Origin: Baffinella frigidus
Lineage: Eukaryota > Cryptophyceae > Cryptomonadales > Baffinellaceae
NCBI GenBank assembly: GCA_026770585.1
Contig: MU646562.1
Location: forward strand, 488,007 to 514,814
DNA length: 26,808 bases
Direction of reading: 5' to 3'
Position numbers and translations under genes: made by a program. Of the stretch, positions 1 to 7,159 are shown one piece after another; position 1 is the stretch's first letter, and each line of letters begins with the position of its first letter. The notes beneath the pieces were generated by a model. The model was not told the origin of the DNA and made no database searches. It was given only the letters and a program-made list of their open reading frames with translations.

Positions 1-148
1 TAGGATGTAGGGTGTAGGGTGTAGGGTGTAGGGTGTGGAGTGCAGGGTGTGGGGTGTAGGGTGTAGGGTGTAGGGTGTAGGGTGTAGGGTGTAGGGTGTG
101 TGGTGCAGGGTGTAGGGTGTAAGGTATAGGGTGTAGGGTGTAGGGTGA
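1..148 (+). repeat. TGTAGGG heptamer array
   Basis: About twenty near-perfect 7-bp units of TGTAGGG with occasional changes (gtgtggt, gtaaggt). It is related to TTTAGGG telomere repeats but ends against an exon copy at 150, so it is interstitial or intronic on this side. Whether it continues left is not visible. Confidence 0.8.
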
Positions 149-149
149 C

Positions 150-190
150 CTGCAGTTGCGGCTCCCGAGACCTCATTCTGGTGGAGCACC
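150..190 (-). pseudogene. Partial copy of the 444-531 exon
   Basis: The minus strand encodes VLHQNEVSGAATAG, matching VLHQQEFSGAAPP of the exon at 444-531, and ends with GCAG|GTCACC, so a donor is kept. Its 5' half is replaced by an inverted-repeat element (190-309) whose end abuts the codon for Val. It is either a second, partial exon or a broken copy. Confidence 0.4.
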
Positions 191-309
191 ATTTCGAATA
201 ACCCTTAAGCGATAAGACCTATGACCCTACGGTAGGCAATCCGTAGGGGCATAGGTGGGGTTCCTACGGATAAGGTAACGGCAAGGTGGCCCGCTGGGGA
301 CGAAAATCC
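190..309 (-). mobile_element. Element family E copy 1
   Basis: In reverse, AAAGGGATTTTCG, GTTACCTTATCCGTAGGAAC, TGCCTACCGTAGGGTC and GGTTATTCGAAAT match the copy at 26158-26296. The end abuts the exon copy at 150-190. Confidence 0.6.
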
Positions 310-443
310 CTTTGTAGTCCGCTGTGTGGGTACGACAGATGCCATCTGGGCCCGCAATTGCTCATAAACCATTACCATGGGTCCACACATAATAATAAAT
401 AATTAACAACAATAAACATAATAATAAAGAGTAAAGATATGAC

Positions 444-531
444 CTGGTGGCGCGGCTCCCGAGAACTCCTGCTGGTGGAGCACCCACCACTTCTCGTAGA
501 GCTCCGCGTTCTTTCTCCGGTATTGCTCCAC
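444..531 (-). CDS. Exon of minus gene (VEQYRRKN type)
   Basis: After GGATATTCAG come 29 open codons plus one base, ending CACCAG|GTCATA. The peptide is VEQYRRKNAELYEKWWVLHQ, then QEFSGAAPP. It is a helical, charged segment with a Trp pair, ending in a turn. Incoming phase 0 fits the preceding exon; the outgoing single base requires a further exon, found neither here nor clearly to the left. The second half recurs at 190-150. The exon is flanked on both sides by inverted copies of TATGACCTGG/CCAGGTCATA, the terminal sequence of an element family seen elsewhere. Confidence 0.5.
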
Positions 532-559
532 CTGAATATCCGCGCCAGGTCATAACTCC

Positions 560-640
560 CAATTTCCGCGCCCTACGGATTTGCCTACCGTAGGGTCCTA
601 GGTCTGATCGCTCAGGGGTTATTCACAAGCATTTGTACCC
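560..640 (+). mobile_element. Element family E fragment
   Basis: CCCTACGGATTTGCCTACCGTAGGGTCCTAGGTCTGATCGCTCAGG and GGGTTATTC match the right half of family E. It is followed by GTACCCGGATCCGG, also seen at 25977. Confidence 0.5.
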
Positions 641-675
641 GGATCCGGAAATGGATCCGATTTTTTTCTCCTGCC

Positions 676-889
676 CCACTCGAGGCTAGAAATGGGACCA
701 TTTTAAAACAGAGCTTCTTTTACAAGTGAAGGGGGAAGAAAAGAAATGTGTAGTAATTTTCATACAAATAGGGGCATTTGGTCACGTAGCTCAAGTTATA
801 ACTTGAGCTACGTGACCAAGCATGCCCGTGACTGTTACAAATGTTTACAACCCCACATTTAAAATGCTCCCCTTTCCAGCCTCGAGTGG
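676..889. mobile_element. Element family B copy 1
   Basis: CCACTCGAGGCTAGAAATG at the left mirrors the right end, with inner arms ACGTAGCTCAAGTTATAACTTGAGCTACGT forming a perfect hairpin at the centre. Four copies in the window: 676, 10974, 16955 and 23359. Length 205-215 bp, no protein. Confidence 0.8.
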
Positions 890-1060
890 CCACGCCAGAT
901 TCTTGGAAGGAGTCGCCAAAAGTCAATTCCTCCTCAAGGCAAGGGTTTGAAAAGTTCACACCCGTATCCTCATACGGTTTAAAAAAATCAACCCCCACAT
1001 CCAATCTTTTTCCAAGTAGTTTCAACGAAAATTACCACACAATTTGTGTGTACTTTTAAA
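890..1060. mobile_element. Element family C relative, right end lost
   Basis: CCACGCCAGATTCTTGGAAG, CCAAAAGTCAATTCC, CAAGGCA and GGTTTAAAAAAAT match 15747-15872 in order, but no CTGGCGTGG end is found. A piece with AATTTTCGTTG follows (1020-1110). It abuts family B copy 1 directly. Confidence 0.55.
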
Positions 1061-1169
1061 AAAGGCCACGTCCGTGTAGTAATTTTCGTTGCAAATCCGA
1101 TCAGAGATCCCCGAAAATTATTTTGCCAAAATACGATTCGATCTCACTCCAGCCTGCTCGATCCTGGAC

Positions 1170-1526
1170 CCTAACCCCATACACCCTAAGCCCAAACCCC
1201 TACCCCCTACCCCCTAAACACCCTAACCCCTATAACCCCATACCCCCTACCCCCTGACCCCTACCCCCTACCCCCTGGACCAAGTGCCCTAGCCGCTACC
1301 TCTCAAGGGCATCCCCCCCCGCCCCACCTACCCCACCCCGCGCCCCTAAACCCTAAACCTCCCTAAACCCAAAACCTCTAAACCCTAAACGTGTAAACTT
1401 TAAACCTGTAAACCCTAAAACTGTAAACCCCTCAACCTTGAATCCTAACCCTGCAAACCCGTAACATGTAAACCCCTGAATCTGGAAACCCTAACCCTAA
1501 ATCTGTAAACCATAATCTTGTAAACC
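1170..1526 (-). repeat. Degenerate CCCTAAA/CCCCTAC heptamers
   Basis: C-rich telomere-like repeats on the plus strand, that is G-rich on the sense strand of the minus gene. This is one of two blocks that run against the general orientation. No coding signal seen. Confidence 0.75.
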
Positions 1527-1529
1527 CCC

Positions 1530-1654
1530 CACGCCAGAGGGATCGAGGGAAACCGACGCCTTATCCACGCCAGATCTGGCGTCGTTGACTTAAGTATTCA
1601 GGGGATTTCCCCTGAAAGATGTCAAAAGTGGATGTTTCGAGGCCTCTGGCGTGG
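1530..1654. mobile_element. Element family C, short subtype copy 1
   Basis: CCACGCCAGAGG at the left mirrors CCTCTGGCGTGG at the right. The interior, TTGACTTAAGTATTCAGGGG and TCAAAAGTGGATGTTTCGAG, is nearly identical to 12823-12947. About 125 bp. Confidence 0.8.
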
Positions 1655-1661
1655 CCAGCAC

Positions 1662-1796
1662 CTAGCTCTGTCCCACTTGGATTTGGGCTTCCCATAAATT
1701 CACCCCCCCGGAAATTTTACGGGCGAATTTTATGGGGTGTGTGTCAAAATTTACCCGTAAAATTGGAGGGGGGGGCGAATTTATGGGGAGAGCTAG
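1662..1796. mobile_element. Introner-like element (family H)
   Basis: CTAGCTCTGTCCC at the left and GGGGAGAGCTAG at the right are inverted ends. Inside, AAATTTTACGGGCGAATTT and its mirror form a second inverted repeat. AGCAC(C) is duplicated on both sides (1657-1662, 1797-1802). On the minus strand the element begins inside GAG|GTGCTC and ends GAGCTAG|GTGCT, so it can be spliced to restore the exon exactly. Confidence 0.75.
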
Positions 1797-1825
1797 AGCA
1801 CCTCGTGTTCCAGGCGTTGTCTCTC
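1797..1825 (-). CDS. Short coil exon split by an introner-like element
   Basis: The minus strand reads ERQRLEHE and then meets GAG|GTGCTC, the left border of the inserted element at 1662-1796. On the far side the reading would resume as VLA (GTGCTGGCC, 1661-1653). Splicing from this GTGCTC to the TAG at the element end restores RLEHEVLA. The upstream acceptor could be CCTAGAG. The piece is short and surrounded by repeats, so it may be a relic copy rather than a used exon. Confidence 0.35.
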
Positions 1826-1852
1826 TAGGTCTCTCCCCCCCCCGCCTCCTGC

Positions 1853-2290
1853 GTTTAGGGTTTAGGGTTTAGGGTGTAGGGTGTAGGGTCTAGGGTTTAG
1901 GGTTAGGGGTTAGGGTTTAGGGTTGGAGGTGTAGGGTTTAGGGTTTCAGGTTCAGGGTTTAGGATTTAGGTTTTAGGGTGCAAGTTTTAGGGTTTAGTTT
2001 TCGCACAGGTTGGTGTGTGCTCACGCGGGGTGTTGTAGGGGTTAGGGTTTAGGGTTTAGGGTTTAGGGTTTACCCAAGCGCGCTCCACCGGAGTCTTTAG
2101 GGTTTAGGGTTTGGTCGAAGGTTTGAGGTTGAGGGTTTTAGGGTTTAGGGTTTACCCCCTAGTTTTAGGGTTTAGGTTTTACCCCCTAGGTTTAGGGTTT
2201 AGGGTTTAGGGTTTAGGGTTTAGAGTTTAGGGTTTAGGGTTCAGGGTTCAGGGTTCAGGGTTCTTTTCAGGGGTTAGGGTTTACCCTGCG
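1853..2290 (+). repeat. TTTAGGG heptamer array
   Basis: The closest match to a plant/algal-type telomere repeat in the window: many TTTAGGG units with TGTAGGG and TTCAGGG variants. It is broken by short unique stretches near 2000 and 2070 that look like exon relics with GTAAACCC donors. Confidence 0.85.
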
Positions 2291-2521
2291 CGCCTCCTCC
2301 TCCTCCTCCTCCGTGGATGGGTGTAGGGTCCAAGGTTTGAGGTTCAGGGTTCTAGGGTTTAACCCCCGCACGCCTCCTCCTCCTTCTCCTCCGTGGATGG
2401 GTGTAGGGTCCAAGGTTTAAGGTTTAGGGTTCTAGGGTTTCGGGTTTACCCCCCCGCACACCACCTCCTTCTCCTCCTCCGTGGAGGGCTCCGACGCCCC
2501 GCACGGACCACGAGACCTGAA
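2286..2521 (-). CDS. Possible exon copies encoding PSTEEEKE
   Basis: Three copies encode a Pro-Ser-Thr-Glu-rich stretch: 2521-2455 (ASEPSTEEEKE), 2403-2366 and 2319-2286 (PSTEEEEEEARR). Each is followed by G|GTAAACCC or GTTAAACCC, so the donor merges directly into CCCTAAA-type heptamers. The best copy starts after TTCAG and would need an incoming phase of two bases, which the neighbouring exon does not provide. I list this as a probable exon family that may be skipped or broken. A fourth, shorter relic sits near 2073-2100. Confidence 0.3.
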
Positions 2522-2660
2522 TTTGGGGGGTTCGGGTTTCGGGTTTCGGGTTTCGGTTTTCGGGTGGCACGGACCACGAGACCTGAAGTTCCGGGCTTCG
2601 GGTTTCGGGTTTCGTGTTGCGGTTTCGGTTTTCGGATTTCGGTTTTCGGGCGACGGATTT
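2396..2660 (+). repeat. TTTAGGG to TTTCGGG heptamers
   Basis: Heptamers change from TTTAGGG to TTTCGGG within this block and flank two copies of CACGGACCACGAGACCTGAA (2510 and 2567). Open frames reading GFRVSGF across it are repeat artefacts. Confidence 0.75.
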
Positions 2661-2850
2661 GGGGAAGCTGCGGCCTAATCAATCGGGAAAAGCAGGAAAC
2701 GGTCCAGGGAGAGAGAGGAGTCAGCCATGCGAGGGCGGGCGGGAGGGTTTCGGGTTTTGAATTTCGGTTTTCGGGCTTAGGAAAAGCTGCAGTCAGGAAA
2801 AGGAAGATGCAAGCAGGAAAGCTCCAGTGAGGGAGCAGTCAGCAGCACGC
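2660..2850. repeat. Duplicated AAGCAGGAAA segment
   Basis: Two similar stretches (2686-2745 and 2809-2855) share AAGCAGGAAA, TCCAG, GAGGGA and AGTCAGC before a GGGA-rich end. They could be exon relics on either strand; I find no clear frame. Confidence 0.3.
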
Positions 2851-2925
2851 GGGAGGGAGGGAGGGAGGGAGGGAGGGAGGGAGGGAGGGAGGGAGGGAGG
2901 GAGGGAGGGAGGGAGGGAGGGCGGG
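2850..2925 (+). repeat. GGGA tetranucleotide microsatellite
   Basis: About eighteen GGGA units, interrupted near the end by GGGC. On the sense strand of the minus gene it is TCCC, a pyrimidine tract. Confidence 0.9.
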
Positions 2926-3024
2926 AGGGGGTAGCAAAGCGCGGGAGGGAGTCAGGTTCGTTCGAAAGTCGTTTGGGGTGAACCCCCAACCCCCAACCCT
3001 AAAGGAGGGAGGGGGAGAAGGGGT

Positions 3025-3070
3025 ACCATGCTCGTGTCATGGTCGGCGTTGTCGAAGCTCTTGAAAACCG
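3025..3070 (-). pseudogene. Copy of the ADHDTSM exon
   Basis: The minus strand reads FKSFDNADHDTSM and ends at GTACCCCTTC, matching the exon at 3573-3621. A further short copy (TDHDTSI) is at 3502-3530. No clear acceptor is visible, so these look like duplicated fragments. Confidence 0.4.
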
Positions 3071-3118
3071 GTTTTCAAAAACGGGAAATCCCCGAGGTGA
3101 TGCCCTTTCAAGTGCACT

Positions 3119-3265
3119 GCCAGCGAGAATGTTTCGTGGAGGACGTGAAGACCTTTTTGAAACACTATATTGGGTCTCAGACCCATGATAGTGTGAATAA
3201 TGGGTCTGAGAACCATTTTTTTTTCTTACAAGGGTTTGTTTTTCCTGCGAAATATTCTCGCTGGT
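3119..3265. mobile_element. Inverted-repeat element ending CCAGCGAGAAT
   Basis: CCAGCGAGAATGTTTCG at the left faces CGAAATATTCTCGCTGG at the right, about 147 bp apart, with inner inverted halves (TGGGTCTCAGACCCA and TGGGTCTGAG). No protein is encoded, so it is a non-autonomous MITE-like element. Single copy here. Confidence 0.55.
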
Positions 3266-3274
3266 AGTAAGTGT

Positions 3275-3490
3275 GCAAGCCATCTGTTCACGTGGCACGA
3301 AACCAATAGGTCCCTACGGACCTCCTTCCGTAGGGTCCTATGGAATCAATTTCCGAAGTTCCCAGGCCCAGGAGTGTGCAAGCCATCTGTTCACCTGGCA
3401 CGAAACCCATAGGTCCCTACGGATGTCCTTCCGTAGGGTCCTATGCAATCAATTTCCGACGCTCCCAGGCCCGGGATAAGCTGTTTCGGG
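3275..3490. mobile_element. Element family G, two tandem copies
   Basis: GCAAGCCATCTGTTCAC ... ATAGGTCCCTACGG ... CCGTAGGGTCCTATG ... TCAATTTCCGA occurs twice in a row (3275-3370, 3371-3480). Relatives are at 9452-9565, 10051-10150 and 10352-10475. A CCTACGGTAGG-like palindrome is at the centre. Confidence 0.6.
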
Positions 3491-3509
3491 TTGCTGGTGG
3501 TACTATGCT

Positions 3510-3775
3510 CGTGTCGTGGTCGGTTTCGGGTTCAGGGTTTGGGGTTTGGGGTCTAGGGTTTAGGAGGGGTACCATAGAAGTATCGTGGTCGGCACTGTCC
3601 AAGCTCTTTTCGCTCGAGCTTCTGTGTTGAGGGTTTCGGGTTTTGGGTTTCGGGCTCAGGGTGTAGGGTTCCGGGTTTAGGGTGCAGGGTTTGGGCTCAG
3701 GGTGTAGGGTTTAAGGTTCAGGGTTTGGGGGTTTAGGGGTTTAGGGGTTTAGGGGTCTAGGGAGTAGGGTTTCGC
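3510..3775 (+). repeat. Heptamer-like G-rich repeats
   Basis: TTTCGGG, TGTAGGG and TTTAGGGG variants fill the stretch on both sides of the exon at 3573-3621. Confidence 0.6.
3573..3621 (-). CDS. Exon of minus gene (EKSLDSADHD type)
   Basis: After a CAACACAG acceptor, one base plus 16 codons lead to an ATG|GTACCC donor. The peptide is SSSEKSLDSADHDTSM, acidic and less clearly helical. The incoming phase matches the two bases left by exon 4844-4756. Two more copies of the 3' half (ADHDTSM, TDHDTSI) lie at 3070-3025 and 3530-3502, each followed by GTACYMCC. The repeated unit and donor support a transcribed exon family; its place in the final protein is less sure. Confidence 0.45.
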
Positions 3776-3835
3776 GTGCTAATCGAGGTCAGAAAAGGGA
3801 CCAGTTTGAAAACTGCTCCAGCTGAAAGTCGAGAG

Positions 3836-3990
3836 TTCTAGCTCTGATCCACTTGATTTCGTCTCATTATTAAAAACATCTAAACGTCATTATTAGTTTT
3901 AAAGGAGGATCTCCAGTACAAATTGACTGTCCATTTACGGCTAAACGTTTTTAATGATGAGACGAAATCAAGTGGGACAGAGCTAGAATT
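3836..3990. mobile_element. Element family H with 38-bp inverted ends
   Basis: TTCTAGCTCTGATCCACTTG at the left is mirrored by CAAGTGGGACAGAGCTAGAA at the right, and the inversion continues through GATTTCGTCTCATTATTAAA. The middle is unique and AT-rich. It shares its terminal 15 bp with the elements at 1662-1796 and 15589-15722. No clear target duplication is visible. Confidence 0.7.
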
Positions 3991-3994
3991 TGAG

Positions 3995-4370
3995 GCGGGG
4001 AGATCACGTTCCCTCTGTTCCAACCGGAGGGAACCTTGCTCGGATAGCGAGGAAATCAATGTATAATATATGTTTAGACTTGAGAACTGCATGTACAATA
4101 CATGTAAAACCTGTATAAGTACATGTTGGTACCAGGAACGGAACGTATATAGATGATTAGGCTGTAACGCCAGATGTTGATGAGGTAAAATAGATGTACA
4201 GACTGTATACCTTGCTCGGATAGCGAGGGGGCAAACGGATCGGGTAATTTCTGGCTAGCCTTCCAAATGGGAAGTCCAGCGCCCACAAGTTGGACACGAC
4301 TCGTACCAGTTTTTGGATTCGTACCCGAATTGATTCCCCAAACCTGCAACCCGCAACCCGCAACCGCAAC
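3995..4370. other. Non-repetitive intron sequence
   Basis: Between the element at 3836-3990 and the family D copy at 4376 I see a direct repeat, CCTTGCTCGGATAGCGAGG (4032 and 4211), and CAACCCGCAACCCGCAACCG at 4347, but no gene or inverted-repeat element. Confidence 0.4.
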
Positions 4371-4375
4371 GCTGG

Positions 4376-4456
4376 CGATTCATCGCCCTAACTCGCCCTA
4401 GGCAGGTCCTGGGGCCCTACCGTAGGGCGTACGAACCTACTCACCACTTAAGGGAT
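4376..4456. mobile_element. Element family D copy 1 (left end lost)
   Basis: CGCCCTAACTCGCCCTAGGCAGGTCC, the palindromic CCCTACCGTAGGG and a right end CACTTAAGGGATA match the copies at 20947, 22037, 22186 and 25615. The left inverted end is missing or altered. Confidence 0.6.
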
Positions 4457-4482
4457 AGGGTTTCGGGGGTGAAGGTTAGGGT

Positions 4483-4680
4483 TGATACACGTATACTTCG
4501 CGGCAAAGCCCTCAAACTGGAGGCGCGCGCCCTATACCCTACAACCTAGACTCTAAGGAACCAGAACCCGCCTGTTGACAAATGTTAGGGAACCGTCCAT
4601 TTATGACAAACGGGGGGAACCCTCAACGGGTGTAGGGCTGACGCACGTGTACTTGGCGGCAAACGCCCTCCGACTGGAGG
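4483..4680 (-). pseudogene. Two decayed copies of the FAAKYT exon end
   Basis: At 4680-4628 and 4530-4486 the minus strand repeats the 3' half of the exon at 4756-4844 (RLQSE/RLQFE, FAAKY, GTGYRTC). Both lack the 5' half and an acceptor. Each is separated from its neighbour by about 100 bp of shared intron sequence, so the duplicated unit includes intron. Confidence 0.45.
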
Positions 4681-4755
4681 CGTGCGCGGCTTAGCGGTTC
4701 AGGGTCTATGTGTGAGACGATAGGGTTTCGGGGTTGAAGGTGCGGGGTGACGCAC

Positions 4756-4844
4756 GTGTATTTGGCGGCAAAGTCCTCCGACTGGAGGCGCGCGCGCGCG
4801 ACGGCCCCCGTCTCATCGCTCCTCGCTAGGTCGTCCAGCGCCCC
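4756..4844 (-). CDS. Exon of minus gene (GALDDLARS type)
   Basis: The reading GALDDLARSDETGAVARAR, then LQSEDFAAKY, runs from a GTGAAG acceptor to an AC|GTGCGT donor: 89 bp, 29 codons plus two bases. Two decayed downstream copies (4628-4680, 4486-4530) keep the RLQSE/FAAKYT end and the GTGYRTC donor. An upstream copy of the start at 4994-4971 (GALDHLAA) has a better acceptor, CACACTCAG. The two leftover bases AC are completed by the first base of the 3621-3573 exon. Part of the CG-rich middle, 4787-4802, is a CG dinucleotide run that may be expanding. Confidence 0.5.
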
Positions 4845-4884
4845 CTTCACAGTTTACGGTGCAGGCTTTCAGGGTGCAGGCTTC

Positions 4885-5960
4885 AGGGGTTTGGGGAGAA
4901 CCGTGAGGGTTTGGGGTTTGGGGTCCAGGGTTTATGGGTTAGGGGTTGGAGGTTTAGGGTTTAGGGTTTGGGCCGCCAGGTGGTCCAGCGCACCCTGAGT
5001 GTGGGTGTACAGGGGTACCTTGCTCATGAGAAACCGCCCCCCACCTCGAGGGCGAGGGCTTTGGCCTTCCAGAACTTCATCGCGAGGGTTCAGGATTCAG
5101 GGTGCAGGGTGCAGGGCGTCAAGGTTGAGGGGTTTATGGGGTGTACCTCGAGGGTTTAGGGTTTAGGGTTTTCGGGTTTAGGGATTCACCTCAAGGGCGT
5201 GTACTTTGAGGGTTTAGGGGGTTTGGGGACCTCGAGGGTAAGGGATTTCGCCAGAACTTCATCGCGTTCTTCAGGGGTTAGTGTCGAGGGTTGGGGGTTC
5301 AGGGTTTAGGGTTGAGGGTGCAGGGTGTCAGGGTTGAGGGGGTTATGGGGTGTACTTCGAGGGTTTAGGGGGTTAGGGTTTCACCTCGATGGTTTAGGGG
5401 TTCAGGGTTCAGGATTTTAGAGGTTTAGGGTTTAGGGTTTAGGTTCTGGGGTCTGGGGACCTCTAGGGCGAGGGCTTTCGCCTTCCAAAACTTCATCGCG
5501 TCCCGGTTTAGGGTTTAAATCCCAAACCCTAATCAGGGATTAGGGGGTTCGGTTTAGGATTCAGGGTGCAGGGAGCAGGGTTTCGGGGTTTCAGGGGTTC
5601 AGGGGGTTATGGGGTTCACCTCGAGGGCGAGGGCTTTCGCCTTCCAGAACTTCATCGCGAGGGTTCAGGATTCACGGTTCAGGGTTTGGGGTTTAGGGTT
5701 TAGGGTTTGGGGTGTCAGGGTTGAGGGGTTTATAGGGTGTACTTCGAGGGTTTAGGGGGTTAGGGACTCACCACGGTGGTTGAGGGGTTCAGGGTTCAGG
5801 ATTTTAGAGGTTTAGGGTTTAGAGTTTAGGGTTTAGGTGTTTCGGGTTTAGGGGTTCACCTCGAGGGCGTGTACTTTGAGGGTTTAGGGGGTTAGGGGGT
5901 TGACCTCGAGGGCGAGTGCTTTCGCCTTCCAGAACTTCATCGCGTCCCGGAACTCGCGCG
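4885..5960 (+). repeat. Heptamer field with exon copies
   Basis: TTTAGGG, TTCAGGG, TGCAGGG and TCGAGGG variants fill about 800 bp between five related exon pieces. Longer units of 150-230 bp, exon piece plus intron, are repeated with the same internal heptamer order. Confidence 0.65.
5038..5660 (-). pseudogene. Four repeated copies of the AMKFWKAKALALE exon
   Basis: Copies at 5616-5660, 5461-5505, 5226-5275 (most decayed) and 5047-5085 repeat the second half of the exon at 5905-5967. They are separated by 150-230 bp of TTTAGGG-like heptamers that also repeat in detail (GAGGGTTTAGGG, CTTCGAGGG). Most keep GAG|GT at the 3' end. The copy at 5047 is followed by a fragment of an inverted-repeat element that ends GTACCCCTGT. 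None has a clear acceptor. They could be alternative exons but read as tandem duplication relics. Confidence 0.5.
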
Positions 5961-5967
5961 TCTTGTT
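5905..5967 (-). CDS. Exon of minus gene (NKTREF type)
   Basis: A CGAAAGCAG acceptor is followed by 21 open codons ending CTCGAG|GTCAAC, phase 0 at both ends. The peptide is NKTREFRDAMKFWKAKALALE, a basic amphipathic helix fitting the coil. The second half, encoding AMKFWKAKALALE, is repeated four more times downstream (5616-5660, 5461-5505, 5226-5275, 5047-5085), mostly with the GAG|GT donor kept. This is the only copy with the upstream half and a clear acceptor, so I treat it as the functional exon. Confidence 0.6.
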
Positions 5968-5984
5968 CTGCTTTCGGCTTCGGC

Positions 5985-6180
5985 TTTAGCGTTTCGGGTT
6001 TAGGGTTTGGGGTTTAGGGTTTGCCTGCGTTTGTGTGGGTTTGTTTGAGTTTTGGTGGATTTGTTTGAGTTTGTTTGGGGTTGTTTCGGTTTCGGTTTCG
6101 GGTTTGAGGTTTCGGGTTTCGGGTTTCGGGTTTGAGATTTGAGGTTTGGGGTTTGCGGGTTGGGGTGTAGGGCTCGGGGT
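5985..6180 (+). repeat. TTTCGGG/TTTGAGT repeats
   Basis: Heptamer-like G/T-rich repeats immediately upstream, in transcription, of the exon at 5905-5967. Sense-strand orientation is C/A-rich. Confidence 0.65.
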
Positions 6181-6274
6181 TGAGGGTTTAGAGGATGTCC
6201 CTTTTTGGACGAGATTCGGAGGGTATGACCTGAACGCCCTCAAGCTGGGCAGTGAGAGCTGTAGTCGACGACTG

Positions 6275-6385
6275 AGGGCGGTTTGAGGGTTGAGGTTTGA
6301 GGGTTGAGGGTTGAGTGTTGAGTGTTGGGGGTTTCGGATTTCGGGTTTCGGGATTCGGGTTTCGGATTTCGGGTTTCGGGTATGA
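6275..6385 (+). repeat. TTGAGGG to TTTCGGG heptamers
   Basis: Starts with TTGAGGG units and converts to TTTCGGG, ending exactly at the GTCATA donor of the exon at 6387-6473. Confidence 0.7.
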
Positions 6386-6386
6386 C

Positions 6387-6473
6387 CTGGAGGCCCTCAA
6401 GCTGTGCGGTGAGGGCGTCGACGACCGAGGGCGAGGCCACCCCGCGCGGCTTCCCTTGCTCCATCGCGTGCAA
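6387..6473 (-). CDS. Exon of minus gene (LHAMEQG type)
   Basis: A CACCCTGCAG acceptor precedes 29 open codons that end at CTCCAG|GTCATA, phase 0 at both ends. The peptide is LHAMEQGKPRGVASPS, then VVDALTAQLEGLQ. The last half is helical and continues the coil; the first half has a Gly/Pro turn. A shortened copy (TALTAQLEGVQ before the same GTCATA donor) is at 6226-6265. Heptamers of TTTCGGG type begin immediately after the donor in the sense-strand CCCGAAA orientation. Confidence 0.6.
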
Positions 6474-6502
6474 CTGCAGGGTGGGGCTTCGGGTTTCACT
6501 TG

Positions 6503-6604
6503 GGCCGCCTAATTAAGGTCAATTAGGCCGCCTAATTAACTTCAATTAGGCCGCCTAATTGACTTCAATCAGGCCGCCTAATTAAGTCCAATTAGGCCTA
6601 ATTA
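6503..6604 (+). repeat. 23-bp tandem repeat
   Basis: Four copies of a unit starting GGCCGCCTAATTAA followed by a shorter fifth. The AATTAATT core is partly palindromic. It lies 30 bp upstream, in transcription, of the acceptor of exon 6387-6473. Confidence 0.85.
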
Positions 6605-6657
6605 ACGGAGCAGACGTACCACTGAGGGGGGTTGAGCGGCTGGAATGAACGTTCATG

Positions 6658-6782
6658 GTTTACAGGGGTACCTCGCTCAAAAGAAACGCCCACCCCCCTA
6701 GGGCCACCATAGGGCCCTAGGCATAGTCCTACTGTAGGGTCCTAGGGGGGGTTGGTTTCGTATGAGCGAGGTACCCCTGTAG
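6658..6782. mobile_element. Element family Q, full copy
   Basis: ACAGGGGTACCTCGCTCA at the left mirrors TGAGCGAGGTACCCCTGT at the right; the inner arms are CCCCCCTAGGG and CCCTAGGGGG. About 125 bp. Partial relatives are at 19900-19990 (right end intact) and 5006-5040 (end only). Confidence 0.75.
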
Positions 6783-6847
6783 GGTTTGGGGTTTAGGGTT
6801 GCGACAGGCCGCCCCGCGCGGGAACCCCCGCTTCAATGCAACTTCAT

Positions 6848-6935
6848 CTCCGCAAAAGTATAAATTAATTGCTTTTGGCGCAACGAAATGTACTACAAAA
6901 AGCTTTATTATTACTAGTACGACGACAGGGTAGGG
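6848..6935 (+). mobile_element. Element family K, truncated copy
   Basis: The left half, with CATCTCCGCAAAAGTATAAA and GCTTTTGGCGCAACGAAAT, matches the full element at 17559-17697. The right half is replaced by three GACAGGGTAGGGTTGC repeats. Confidence 0.65.
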
Positions 6936-6984
6936 TTGCGACAGGGTAGGGTTGCGACAGGGTAGGGTCTACGCTAGACCTCAG

Positions 6985-7092
6985 GGGTGGCAATCACAAA
7001 AGTCAAACTTATTTACAGCCTCGAGTCAACTTTTGGCAGAATGTATGGATTTCCGTAGATTCTGCCCTTACGGAAACTTTTGATTGCCCCCC
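6985..7092. mobile_element. Small inverted-repeat element
   Basis: GGGTGGCAATCACAAAAGT faces ACTTTTGATTGCCCCCC about 105 bp away. It contains AGTCAACTTTTGGC, a word shared with many other elements. No coding. Confidence 0.45.
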
Positions 7093-7159
7093 ATCACGTC
7101 TAAAGTAGTGCGACAGGCCCCGCGCGGATCTGGCGCCACGCGGCGGCGTGCTCCGCCCG

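Noticed and set aside
1-148. A true chromosome end at the left edge
   Set aside because: The array is degenerate, abuts an exon copy, and similar heptamers occur throughout; orientation and window edge alone do not prove a telomere.
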